Origin: an uncultured Bacteroidaceae bacterium
GTDB taxonomy: Bacteria; Bacteroidota; Bacteroidia; Bacteroidales; Bacteroidaceae
DNA length: 64,000 nucleotides
Assembly: GCA_944320955.1 (NCBI GenBank)
Contig: CALUJL010000035.1
Coordinates: forward strand, 1-64,000
Direction of reading: 5' to 3'
The notes under the pieces are model-generated. The model did no database searches, was not told the origin of the DNA, and was given only the letters and a program-made list of their open reading frames with translations. Every line of letters begins with the position of its first letter. Position 1 is the stretch's first letter. Made by a program: the position numbers and the translations under genes. This document shows positions 9,281 through 17,131 of the stretch, in pieces.

Positions 9281-10429
9281 ATGGAAAAAAAGCGTAAGGC
9301 CTGCATCGTGACGATCCTCGATGTGGCCAATTTCGGCACGATGCTCCAGGCTTATGCCTTGGGCACGGTGGTGGAACGTCTGGGCTGTGAGGTGGAGTTC
9401 GCCGATTATTGGCGGCGGGACTATACCACTGCCCACAAAGTCCGCACCTTCCTTCGGGATTCCTCTCTGGGCAGCCTGCCGCGGCGCGTGGCATTCGCCC
9501 TATCGGCTCTGTTGATGTATGCTCCGATCCGCCGCCGGGTACGGCGTTTTGTGACGGGGCGTTTCCGCATGAGCTGCCCGTACCGCTCGTTTGAGCAGAT
9601 CCGGCAGCGGCCTCCCCGTGCCGACCTCTTCATCTGCGGCAGCGACCAGATCTGGAACAGCACGTACAACGGCGGTCTCGACCGCACGTTCTTCCTCGAC
9701 TTCACAGCCGCCCCCCGCATAGCGTATGCCGCCTCCTCGGGACTGGACGCTTTCCCGGAGAACGAATTGCCCGAGATACGGGCCCTGCTGGAAAAGTTTG
9801 CGGCGCTTTCCGTGCGCGAATGCCAGACTTGCGAGTATTTGCGCCGCATCGGATTCCCGAAAGTGCAGCATGTTTTGGATCCCTCCCTCCTGCTCGATGC
9901 GGAGGAGTGGCGGCGCGTGGCCGGTTGTTCCGTGACGGAAGCGGGTAAAGGGGAAGAACCTCCCTACCTGTTGGTCTATTCGGTGGAGCGTTTCAACAAC
10001 GATTTCATTTTCTCCCAAGCCCGCCGCATAGCCCGGGAGCGGGGGCTCAGGATGTATGTCGTCTGCACGACCTGGCCGGTCAAGGCCAAAGACTACGGCT
10101 TCGACAAGGTGTATGCCATGGCCGACGTGCCCACCTTTTTGCGCCTAATGGCCGGCGCGTCGTTCGTGGTGGCCAGTTCGTTCCACGGGACGGCCTTCGC
10201 CCTGAATTTCAACAAGGACTTCATCACCATCTCGGCCGGGAAATACAACATCCGCATGGAGAGCCTTGTCCGCCAGTTCGGCATTGCCCACCGTATTGTG
10301 GAGGCGGAAGAAGTCTCCGCCGCTTCCCTCCGTCCGATCGATTATGAGGGAATCAATCGGAAACTTGCCCGGGAGCGGGAGGTTTCCATCGAGTTTCTGA
10401 AGAGTGCACTGGCGGATGGATTGGAATGA
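9281..10429 (+). CDS. Polysaccharide pyruvyl transferase family protein (second copy)
   Basis: A 382-residue protein with the family landmarks ILDVANFGTMLQAYALG near the N-terminus, FICGSDQIWNSTYNGG near 125 and VVASSFHGTAFALNF near 295. The frame is open further upstream, but the ATG at 9281 begins the conserved domain and follows the previous stop by 11 nt, so it was chosen. It pairs with the preceding FrhB-like gene. It resembles the copy at 3028 in architecture but is clearly diverged, so the pair is probably not a recent duplication. Predicted to add a pyruvyl-type group to the polysaccharide; the donor is unproven. Confidence 0.85.
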   Translation: MEKKRKACIVTILDVANFGTMLQAYALGTVVERLGCEVEFADYWRRDYTTAHKVRTFLRDSSLGSLPRRVAFALSALLMYAPIRRRVRRFVTGRFRMSCPYRSFEQIRQRPPRADLFICGSDQIWNSTYNGGLDRTFFLDFTAAPRIAYAASSGLDAFPENELPEIRALLEKFAALSVRECQTCEYLRRIGFPKVQHVLDPSLLLDAEEWRRVAGCSVTEAGKGEEPPYLLVYSVERFNNDFIFSQARRIARERGLRMYVVCTTWPVKAKDYGFDKVYAMADVPTFLRLMAGASFVVASSFHGTAFALNFNKDFITISAGKYNIRMESLVRQFGIAHRIVEAEEVSAASLRPIDYEGINRKLAREREVSIEFLKSALADGLE

Positions 10430-10471
10430 TGGGATTAGGATGAATAGATAAGAATATAGGAATTGTTCTTT

Positions 10472-11302
10472 ATGCAAGATTTTTCAGTGCTTCTCTCCGT
10501 GTATGGCGGGGAGAAGGGGGAGTTTTTGCGCCAAAGCCTGGCGAGCGTGTTTGCGCAGACGGTGCGGGCGCGGGAGGTGGTGCTGGTGGAAGACGGGCCG
10601 CTGACGGAGGATTTGTACCGCGTGGTGGAGGAGTTCCGCGCGCGGCAGCCGGAGCTGAAGGTTGTCCCCCTGCCGGTGAACGGCGGGCTGGGGCGCGCCC
10701 TGAACGAGGGGCTGAAGCATTGCTCTTTCGACATCGTGGCGCGGATGGACACCGACGATATTTGCCGGCCAGACCGCTTCGAGAAACAGTTGCGCGTGCT
10801 GCGGGAGCGTCCGGACGTGGCGGTGGTGAGCGCCTGGATCGACGAGTTCGTGGACGACCCGGGGCACGTGGTCTCCACGCGGCGGCTGCCCGAGAGGCCG
10901 GAGGAGCTGTACGAATACGGCAAGAGCCGCTGCCCGGTGAACCATCCGGTGGTGATGTTCCGCAAGCAGGCGGTGTTGGAGTGCGGAGGATATGTCCACT
11001 ATCCGCTCTTCGAGGACTACTACCTGTGGGCTCGGATGATGGTGGGCGGCGCGAAGTTCTATAACCTGCAGGAATCCTTGCTTTGGTTCCGCACGTCGCC
11101 CGACATGTTCCGCCGCCGCGGGGGGCTGCGCTATGCGCTGACGGAGGCGCGGTTGCAGTTCCTCTTCGTGGGCATCGGCTACATCGGGCTGGGGCGTTTC
11201 TTCAAGAACCTGGCCGTGCGTTTCGCCGTTCGCCTCGTGCCGAACGGCCTGCGCTCCTGGGCCTACCGCCACTTGCTGCGGCGCGGTACGGCTTCGGCCT
11301 GA
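10472..11302 (+). CDS. Glycosyltransferase family 2 protein
   Basis: A 276-residue GT2 enzyme. Landmarks are FSVLLSVYGGEKGEFLRQSL at the N-terminus, VLVEDGP near residue 40, VARMDTDDICRPDRF (metal-binding DxD-like) near 95 and FEDYYLWARMM near 180, the usual acceptor-side catalytic region. An upstream TTG at 10463 is in frame, but the ATG at 10472 gives the standard start. It is very GC-rich and the last gene of the polysaccharide run; the composition drops sharply after its stop. Confidence 0.88.
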   Translation: MQDFSVLLSVYGGEKGEFLRQSLASVFAQTVRAREVVLVEDGPLTEDLYRVVEEFRARQPELKVVPLPVNGGLGRALNEGLKHCSFDIVARMDTDDICRPDRFEKQLRVLRERPDVAVVSAWIDEFVDDPGHVVSTRRLPERPEELYEYGKSRCPVNHPVVMFRKQAVLECGGYVHYPLFEDYYLWARMMVGGAKFYNLQESLLWFRTSPDMFRRRGGLRYALTEARLQFLFVGIGYIGLGRFFKNLAVRFAVRLVPNGLRSWAYRHLLRRGTASA

Positions 11303-11405
11303 GGGGAGGAAAATTATTTTGGAAAAAAGATTAAAGGAGGCACGATATGGCATATGTTTTCGTTATACATAAAAATATGCCAATATTTCATAGATAGACA
11401 GCTTT

Positions 11406-12122
11406 ATGAGTAAGCTCCCCAACGCACCTTTAATAGAAGTTATCTTTGAACTTCGGTGGAAATATAATCCATCGAAAACAGATTTGCGGGGTGTCGTAGA
11501 TTCTTTATATGATTCCTATCGGAATGAATTTCCGGAGCGGGAGACAGTTGGTTTTCCGCAGATTCCGGGTTTGCAACTACCTGTGGAAATGGCAAAGTAC
11601 TATTTCCGTCAATCTCCGGGTGGTTATCCTCTTTTGCAGGTTGCTCCGGGTGTCTTGTCTGTGAATGCGACCGATGAGACTTATTATTGGGATGATTTTG
11701 CTCAAGTATCGCAATATTTGTTGCGCGGAATTCCGCAAGGGTGTGAAATAGAGAGAGCCTTCCAAGGAGTAACATTGAAATACCTTGATTTTTATCGTTT
11801 TGATTTCTCGCAAGGAAATGCTTATGATTTTCTGAACGAGAAAATTCATTTTTGTGTGCGGGATTCGGCCGTATTGGATGCGAAGCCATATAATATCAGC
11901 ATACGGACTCAATATCAGATTAAGTGTGGAGTTTTAGATGTCAATCTTCGCAGGGGGAGCGTCAAGGGAATAGAAGGTATTGTGATGGAGACTTCTGTTA
12001 TAAGAGATTTTCAGTCATTGGATTCTTCTTTGTTGAAGATTTGGTTGGAAGAGTCCCATGAGGTATTGAGTGAATATTTTAAGCGAATCACAAAGGGCTC
12101 TTTATATGAGAGTTTCAAATGA
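11406..12122 (+). CDS. TIGR04255-like family protein
   Basis: A 238-residue soluble protein beginning MSKLPNAPLIEVIFELRW, which I recognise as the signature of the sporadically distributed TIGR04255 family of unknown function. No transmembrane segment or catalytic motif is evident. Composition is AT-richer than the flanking capsule and housekeeping genes. It is separated from the last glycosyltransferase by about 100 bp and followed 12 nt later by a small acidic protein gene, then another unknown gene, forming a compact + strand cassette. Family assignment is by eye; function unknown. Confidence 0.7.
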   Translation: MSKLPNAPLIEVIFELRWKYNPSKTDLRGVVDSLYDSYRNEFPERETVGFPQIPGLQLPVEMAKYYFRQSPGGYPLLQVAPGVLSVNATDETYYWDDFAQVSQYLLRGIPQGCEIERAFQGVTLKYLDFYRFDFSQGNAYDFLNEKIHFCVRDSAVLDAKPYNISIRTQYQIKCGVLDVNLRRGSVKGIEGIVMETSVIRDFQSLDSSLLKIWLEESHEVLSEYFKRITKGSLYESFK

Positions 12123-12134
12123 GGAAGAGTGTGC

Positions 12135-12461
12135 ATGGACGAGAAGAAGAAAATAGCAATTGTGACTGTGGCGGTAGCCTTGGCTCCTTATTGGAGCAGT
12201 GATCTTTCGGCTGTTACCGTGTGCGAGTTCCTGCCGATGCGGACAGAAGCACTGCTCAGCAGTACGCTGGTGGAAGATTTTATTCCCGATTTGTCTGAGG
12301 AGGAAGATGATATTTTATATGCTGCCGATGAATATCTTGATGAGCCTTCCGTTGTGGCAGAGCCTACGTCTGTTATTCGTGGCGTGAAGACCCGGATTGC
12401 CGGGATTTCCAAAGGTTCTGTTGCTATATCGGAAGAATTATTGGAAGAACTTGATTTCTGA
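12135..12461 (+). CDS. Small acidic protein of unknown function
   Basis: A 108-residue protein starting MDEKKKIAIVTVAVALAPYW. A GTG at 12129 is in frame but the ATG at 12135 is preferred. The centre is strongly acidic (LSEEEDDILYAADEYLDEP) and the end is SEELLEELDF. No recognised domain. It lies between the TIGR04255-like gene and the TQSCDL protein, with only 2 nt to the next ATG, so the three are probably one transcript. The size and acidity would suit a partner or regulator, but that is conjecture. Confidence 0.65.
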   Translation: MDEKKKIAIVTVAVALAPYWSSDLSAVTVCEFLPMRTEALLSSTLVEDFIPDLSEEEDDILYAADEYLDEPSVVAEPTSVIRGVKTRIAGISKGSVAISEELLEELDF

Positions 12462-12463
12462 CG

Positions 12464-13015
12464 ATGGATTGGTATTCGAGCGTTTTGTATGAGAAGGGTT
12501 GTGCGTTTGAGCAGGGGGATATATTGTATGAATGCCCTTATTTTGAGACAACCCGAAAAGGCGATGAATGTTTGACCGATATTGTGTTGCATGATGTCGT
12601 GATCCTTACACAATCTTGTGACTTGGCTCATGGTAAAGTGGGTAAGATATTGGTGGCGCCTTGGGTGGGGCTATCAGACTTTATGCAGAACTGGTTGTGT
12701 GAGATTCGGAGAAGAGATCCTAAGAAGGAGCAGCTTTCATCGAAAGATAAGCGGAGTTTGTTTAAGCATCTTTCTGAAGGGATTTATCCCGGTTATCATA
12801 TATTGAATAAGTGCGAGGAGTCGGGTTTATTGGATTATCCGATTATTGATTTTAGGAATGCCTATTCGGTAGCATTGGCAGAGTTGGAGAAGGTGGCTTG
12901 TGCACAAAGCCGGATTTTACGCTTGAGACCTCCTTATCGGGAGCATTTATCTCAGGCTTTTGCTCGCTTCTTTATGCGGGTGGGCTTACCTTCTAATCTC
13001 GTGAATCCATATTGA
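12464..13015 (+). CDS. Unknown protein with VVILTQSCDL motif
   Basis: A 183-residue soluble protein with a Cys-containing segment VVILTQSCDLAHGK near residue 50, then KILVAPW, and a C-terminal RLRPPYREHLSQAFARFFMR that resembles the end of small accessory proteins found in bacterial mobile or defence regions. I do not recognise a named family. It is third in the TIGR04255 cassette, 2 nt behind the small acidic protein. AT-richer than its surroundings, which points to acquisition. A strong palindrome follows at 13048. Confidence 0.6.
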   Translation: MDWYSSVLYEKGCAFEQGDILYECPYFETTRKGDECLTDIVLHDVVILTQSCDLAHGKVGKILVAPWVGLSDFMQNWLCEIRRRDPKKEQLSSKDKRSLFKHLSEGIYPGYHILNKCEESGLLDYPIIDFRNAYSVALAELEKVACAQSRILRLRPPYREHLSQAFARFFMRVGLPSNLVNPY

Positions 13016-13047
13016 TTCCTAAAAGATCCCTTGTGTGAATAAAATTG

Positions 13048-13090
13048 CGCGAAGAGCGGATGTGCCGTCGGGGCATATCCGCTCTTCGCG
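13048..13090. terminator. Long hairpin between convergent genes (probable bidirectional terminator)
   Basis: Arms CGCGAAGAGCGGATGTGCC and its near-perfect complement at 13071-13090 enclose a 4-nt loop; one position is a wobble. It sits between the end of the accessory cassette (+) and the GNAT gene (minus). TTT follows on the + side and the complement of an AAAA run (13041-13044) lies on the minus side, so it could end both transcripts. Confidence 0.75.
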
Positions 13091-13140
13091 TTTCTGGTGT
13101 CATGCTGTCTTTTGGTGTGGCGAAAATCAGCTTGGGATGC

Positions 13141-13599
13141 TTACTCCTTTGTCCGCCGCATGTGGAGTATCGGGAAGGGATTGCCCTGTCCGTCGGTCTC
13201 GTCGCGGCGGAACGTGCGGAATCCCATGTGCCGGTAGAAGCCTTCGGCCTGTCCGTTCTGTTCGTTGACGTCCACGTATTCCGCTTCGTAGCGGTCGATG
13301 GCCAGCTTTATCATTTCCCTTCCCAGGCCTTTCCCTATGGAGGAGGGGGCGAGGAACAGCATCTCTATCTTGTGCTCCTGTATGCCCATGAAGCCGACCG
13401 GTTCCGCTCCCTCCCAAGCGATGACGAGGTGCCCGATGCCTTGCAGGGCGGTTTTCACCTGCGGTATGAGGGCGCTGATGTCCTGCTCGGTCAGGAAGTG
13501 GTGGGTGGTCCGTACGGAACTGTCCCATACGGCGGTCAGGTTGTCTATGAGTTTTGCATTTCTCTCTCCGCGGAACTCTTCTGTCTTAGCTTGGACCAT
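13141..13599 (-). CDS. GNAT-family N-acetyltransferase (YjaB-like)
   Basis: A 152-residue acetyltransferase. The acetyl-CoA loop is IEMLFLAPSSIGKGLGREM near residue 80, preceded by VGFMGIQEHK (strand 4) and followed by VDVNEQNGQAEGFYRHMGF (motif B). This matches small GNAT proteins like E. coli YjaB. Substrate unknown. It is last in the minus-strand run after thiL, 52 nt downstream, so it may be co-transcribed with it. It is convergent with the accessory cassette across a hairpin. Confidence 0.85.
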   Translation of the reverse strand: MVQAKTEEFRGERNAKLIDNLTAVWDSSVRTTHHFLTEQDISALIPQVKTALQGIGHLVIAWEGAEPVGFMGIQEHKIEMLFLAPSSIGKGLGREMIKLAIDRYEAEYVDVNEQNGQAEGFYRHMGFRTFRRDETDGQGNPFPILHMRRTKE

Positions 13600-13651
13600 G
13601 CGTTTTCTGTTTTTCCGTTCGCTTGTTTCCGTCTTGTGTCCTGCCGCTGCC

Positions 13652-14689
13652 TCAGAGAAGCGGGTTCCAGCCTTGGGCCTTGAGGGGGAACTCTTGGCCG
13701 TCGGTGCTGACGAGGGCGGCCCCGAGGGATGGCTCGGTGATGTGCCCGATGAGGTGGATGTCCTGCAGGGCGGCTACCTTCTCGTGGTCGGCCAGGGGTA
13801 CGGTGAAGAGCAACTCGTAGTCCTCGCCGCCGTTGAGGGCGCAGGTGAGGGGCGAAAGGTTGAGCTCTTCGCAGACGAGGGAGGTCTGGTAATCGATGGG
13901 GATGCGCTCCTCGTAGACACGGCAGCCTGCGCCGCTCTGCTTGCAGATGTGGAGCAGTTCGGAGGAGAGGCCGTCGCTGATGTCCATCATGGCGGTGGGG
14001 CGGATGCCGGCCTCGGCAAGGCGGCGGACGATGTCGGCCCGCGGTTCGGGCTTGAGCTGCCGTTCGAGGATATATTCCTTGCCGGCGAAGTCGGGTTGCG
14101 GCGCGCCGTCGCCGCTGAAGACGCGCTTTTCGCGTTCGAGTATCTGCAGTCCGGCGTAGGCCGCGCCGAGGTCTCCGCTCACGCAGACGAGGTCGGTGGG
14201 CCGGGCGCCACTGCGGTAGACTATGCGGTCGGCAGGGGCTTCGCCCAGGCAGGTGATGCTGATGGCCAGTCCCGTGAGGGAAGAGGTGGTGTCGCCGCCC
14301 ACGATGTCCACGCCGTAGCGCTCGCAGCAGAGGCGCATGCCGGCGTAGAGCGCTTCGATGTCTTCCAAGGAGAAGCGTTTGCTCAGGGCCAGGGATACGG
14401 TCACTTGCCGCGGCGTGCCGTTCATGGCGCAGATGTCCGAGAGGTTGACGGCCACGGCCTTGTAACCGAGGTGCTTGAGCGGCGTATAGGTGAGGTCGAA
14501 ATGGATGCCTTCCATGAGCATGTCGGTGGTCACGAGCAGCTCCGTCGTGCCGTCGTAGTGGAGCACGGCGGCGTCGTCGCCCACGGCTTTGCGCGTCGAG
14601 GCGTTGCGGTTTTCGAGATTCTCCGTGAGTTTGTCGATAAGTCCGAACTCCCCGAGGGTGGAGATCTCCGTGCGTTGGGTTTCTTGCAT
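13652..14689 (-). CDS. thiL: Thiamine-monophosphate kinase
   Basis: A 345-residue ThiL that phosphorylates thiamine monophosphate to thiamine diphosphate. AIR-synthase-like fold landmarks are AVGDDAAVL near residue 35, TTDMLMEGIHF near 55, IVGGDTTSSLTG near 120, MMDISDGLSSEL near 220 and NGGEDYELLFTVP near 280. Length is normal. It lies 31 nt downstream of the purine nucleoside phosphorylase gene on the same strand. No TPP riboswitch was seen in this gap, so expression probably follows the lpxK promoter. Confidence 0.95.
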   Translation of the reverse strand: MQETQRTEISTLGEFGLIDKLTENLENRNASTRKAVGDDAAVLHYDGTTELLVTTDMLMEGIHFDLTYTPLKHLGYKAVAVNLSDICAMNGTPRQVTVSLALSKRFSLEDIEALYAGMRLCCERYGVDIVGGDTTSSLTGLAISITCLGEAPADRIVYRSGARPTDLVCVSGDLGAAYAGLQILEREKRVFSGDGAPQPDFAGKEYILERQLKPEPRADIVRRLAEAGIRPTAMMDISDGLSSELLHICKQSGAGCRVYEERIPIDYQTSLVCEELNLSPLTCALNGGEDYELLFTVPLADHEKVAALQDIHLIGHITEPSLGAALVSTDGQEFPLKAQGWNPLL

Positions 14690-14720
14690 GGCGAGAGTGG
14701 TAAAGGGTGGAATGGGTAAT

Positions 14721-15548
14721 TTATATTATAGGTAGGCGGCTGATGAGCCCGCGCACCAGTTCTTTCATCTGCGGCTCTGTGCGGCGGGCGGCCTGTTGCA
14801 CCTCTTCGTGGGAGGCGGCCTGCGGCTGCCCGTCGATGCAGAGGTTGGTGATGACGCTCAGGCCCAGCACGCGGATGCCGCAGTGGCGGGCCACGATGAC
14901 CTCCGGCACGGTGGACATGCCCACGGCGTCTGCCCCCCAGCGGTGGAACATGCGCGACTCGGCGGGCGTCTCGTAGCTGGGGCCTTGTGTGCCGAGGTAG
15001 ACTCCTTCGCGCAGGCCGATGCCCCGCTCGCGGGCCACGCTGCGGCAGAGGTCGCGCAGCTGCGGGTCGTAGGCCCGGCTCATGTCGGGGAAGCGGTCGC
15101 CGTAGGGGTTGCGGCCGCGCAGGGGATGCTCGGGAAAGAAGTTGATATGGTCGGCGATGAGCATGATGTCCCCCACCTGCAGGTCGGGGCTCACGCCGCC
15201 CGCGGCGTTGGAGACGAGCAGTATTTTCACTCCCAGCTCGCGCATGACGCGGATGGGGTAGGTGACTTGTTGCATCGTGTAGCCCTCGTAGTAGTGAAAC
15301 CGCCCCTGCATGGCCAGCAGGGGTTGCCCCCCGAGGCGCCCGAGCAGGAGGTTTCCGCTGTGTCCCTCTACGGTGGAGAGGGGGAAGTGGGGCACCTCGC
15401 GGTAGGGGATGGCGAGGGTGTCGTCCATTTCGTCGGCCAGGGGGCCGAGCCCGCTGCCCAGGATGAGCGCCACCTGCGGGCAGCGGCCCAGGTGTGCGGC
15501 AGCCTTCCGGCTGAGGAAGTCAGCCGTTTCGAGTATTTCGTTCCACAT
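14721..15548 (-). CDS. Purine-nucleoside phosphorylase (trimeric, inosine/guanosine type)
   Basis: A 275-residue enzyme of purine salvage that cleaves inosine and guanosine to base and ribose 1-phosphate. Landmarks are ALILGSGLGPLADE near residue 27, FPLSTVEGHSGNL near 55, MQGRFHYYEGY near 80, VSNAAGG near 112 and GADAVGMSTVPEVIVARH near 190. The first 29 nt overlap the 3' end of lpxK in another frame, so the two genes are likely translationally coupled. ThiL follows 31 nt later. Confidence 0.95.
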   Translation of the reverse strand: MWNEILETADFLSRKAAAHLGRCPQVALILGSGLGPLADEMDDTLAIPYREVPHFPLSTVEGHSGNLLLGRLGGQPLLAMQGRFHYYEGYTMQQVTYPIRVMRELGVKILLVSNAAGGVSPDLQVGDIMLIADHINFFPEHPLRGRNPYGDRFPDMSRAYDPQLRDLCRSVARERGIGLREGVYLGTQGPSYETPAESRMFHRWGADAVGMSTVPEVIVARHCGIRVLGLSVITNLCIDGQPQAASHEEVQQAARRTEPQMKELVRGLISRLPII

Positions 15549-16590
15549 ATTCGGTAATGAGGTTGTTGAATTTCGTTTCTTCCCCGTAGAGGAACCTTAC
15601 CTCGACGGGCAGCACATAGCTCTCCGCGCGCAGCTCTTCGGGATAGGCGCTGCCGAGGCTCAGGAGGCGGGCGGCGTCCTTCTCGGTGGTGACGACTGCG
15701 GGGCGCGCGAGCGGGCGGCAGGTTTCGCGCAGGCGGCGCAGGTCGGCGGGCGAGAAGTCGTGGTGGTCACCGAAGGCGAGGCTCCGGGTCTGTGTCCACC
15801 GGCCTACTTCCTGCTCCATGGGCCCGGGGGCGGCGATGCCCGTGAGGAGCACCGCGGGGCGGCCCTGCAGGGCGGAGAGGGGCATTTCCTCCCCGCCGGG
15901 GCCGAAGAGGGGGCGCAGGCGGCCGTAGGCGAGGGTAGTGAAGAATACTTCCTGCCCCGGCGCGGGGCGCAGGCGGCGGCGCATCTCCTCGGCACGGGCG
16001 GCGGGGAGACGGGGCGGGCACTTGGTGAAAATCACGATGTCGGCCCTGCGCCTGCCGCACGGGGGCTCGCGGAGGTATCCGGCAGGCAGCACGTGGTCGC
16101 GCCAGAAGGGGCGGCCGGAGTCGACGAGCAGTATGCTGATGCCCGGGCGGACATGCCGGTGCTGGAAGGCATCGTCGAGCAAGACGGCCCTCAGCCCCGC
16201 CACGCTCTCTTCCAGCCGCTCGATGCCGAGGCAGCGGTCGGCGCAGACGGCCACCGTGGCGCGCGGGAACTTGTGCTTCATCTGCCAGGGCTCGTCGCCC
16301 ACTTCCTCCACCGGCGTCTGCTCCGTGGCGCAGACGTATCCGCGCGACTTGCGGCGGTATCCGCGGCTGAGCACGGCCACCCCGCCGCCCGGCAGCAGGA
16401 GGCGCAGGAGGTACTCTATGTGGGGCGTCTTGCCCGTGCCGCCGGCCGTGAGGTTTCCCACCCCGATGACCGGCGTGCGGAAGCGCCGCGAGCGGAGCCA
16501 GCCGCAGTCGAAGAGCAGGTTGCGCAGCGCCGCGCCCGCCGCGTAGAGGCAGGCCAGGGGGAGGAGGGCTATGTGGGGCTTGAGTGTCAT
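15520..16590 (-). CDS. lpxK: Tetraacyldisaccharide 4'-kinase
   Basis: A 356-residue LpxK, the inner-membrane kinase that phosphorylates the 4' position of the lipid A precursor. An N-terminal hydrophobic segment (residues 7-27) anchors it, followed by the P-loop region VIGVGNLTAGGTGKTP (41-56). The frame is open far upstream through repeat DNA, but the ATG at 16590 gives the normal N-terminus and lies 23 nt below a clear TACCTTTG box, so it was chosen. The 3' end overlaps the phosphorylase gene by 29 nt. Confidence 0.93.
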   Translation of the reverse strand: MTLKPHIALLPLACLYAAGAALRNLLFDCGWLRSRRFRTPVIGVGNLTAGGTGKTPHIEYLLRLLLPGGGVAVLSRGYRRKSRGYVCATEQTPVEEVGDEPWQMKHKFPRATVAVCADRCLGIERLEESVAGLRAVLLDDAFQHRHVRPGISILLVDSGRPFWRDHVLPAGYLREPPCGRRRADIVIFTKCPPRLPAARAEEMRRRLRPAPGQEVFFTTLAYGRLRPLFGPGGEEMPLSALQGRPAVLLTGIAAPGPMEQEVGRWTQTRSLAFGDHHDFSPADLRRLRETCRPLARPAVVTTEKDAARLLSLGSAYPEELRAESYVLPVEVRFLYGEETKFNNLITEYVERNTRNG

Positions 16591-16612
16591 GGGCAGGGCC
16601 GGGTGTTTCCCG

Positions 16613-16644
16613 CAAAGGTAGTTTTTTCCCCGCGCTCCTGCAAA
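16613..16644 (-). promoter_or_regulatory. Bacteroidetes-type promoter for lpxK operon
   Basis: On the minus strand, TTTG (16644-16641), a 20-nt spacer and TACCTTTG (16620-16613) match the TTTG-N19/21-TAnnTTTG pattern. The lpxK ATG is 23 nt downstream of the -7 box. Confidence 0.8.
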
Positions 16645-16695
16645 TTTGCGCCGCCCGGGCGGCACTTTTCGGGGCGTACCGGGGGCTTCCGGACG

Positions 16696-16845
16696 GAAGC
16701 GGCAGGGCTTTTTCCGAAAACATGCAGCGCTTTTGCCGGAAAGTGCCAGTACTTTTTGCAAACTGCGGCAGTACTTTTTGCAAACCGCGGCAGCGCTTTT
16801 TGCCCGCGGGGGCAGCGCTTCTGTCCGGTGGCGTCTGCGCTTTTC
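16696..16845. repeat. 22-nt tandem array 1 (about seven degenerate units)
   Basis: Units such as CTGCGGCAGTACTTTTTGCA and CCGCGGCAGCGCTTTTTGCC follow each other at exactly 22-nt spacing, with conserved GCAG-N2-CTTTT. It sits between the divergent lpxK and small membrane protein promoters, filling most of the space between them. Same family as nine other arrays in the window. Confidence 0.88.
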
Positions 16846-16907
16846 GGCCTGCGGGGCGCGTTTTTTCCCCTTGCGGCAGGGAGGAGGAAAAAAATGCGCC
16901 CCGGCGG

Positions 16908-16940
16908 TTTGGCAGTTTCGGGAAATATGGCGTATCTTTG
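16908..16940 (+). promoter_or_regulatory. Promoter for small membrane protein and CYTH genes
   Basis: TTTG (16908-16911), a 21-nt spacer and TATCTTTG (16933-16940) are a full match to the Bacteroidetes consensus. The ATG of the small protein follows 26 nt later. Confidence 0.8.
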
Positions 16941-16966
16941 TAGGAACAGAAGAAAGGAGAATCGCT

Positions 16967-17092
16967 ATGACGAAAAACAAGAAGACCCGCGAAGAGCGCG
17001 GCGAGAAGCAGGCGCGCAAGGTGATGCTCGGCATCTGTGTCGTACTGGTGGTGCTGGCCCTGGCCATCATGGGCTTGTCCATGGCCGGCTGA
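16967..17092 (+). CDS. Small single-pass membrane protein (41 aa)
   Basis: A 41-residue protein: a very basic start (MTKNKKTREERGEKQARK), then one hydrophobic helix of about 20 residues (VMLGICVVLVVLALAIMGL) ending SMAG. It is placed directly behind a consensus promoter, which supports it as a real gene despite its size. Predicted topology is N-terminus in the cytoplasm. It precedes the CYTH gene by 39 nt. No family recognised. Confidence 0.7.
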   Translation: MTKNKKTREERGEKQARKVMLGICVVLVVLALAIMGLSMAG

Positions 17093-17131
17093 GGCTGCCG
17101 TTTCCTGCAAAAAGCAGAGGAGGACACACCG

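Noticed and set aside
14690-14720. TPP riboswitch upstream of thiL
   Set aside because: The gap to the previous gene is only 31 nt, too short for the aptamer.
16696-16845. CRISPR array
   Set aside because: Units abut with no unique spacers, are degenerate, and no cas genes are present.
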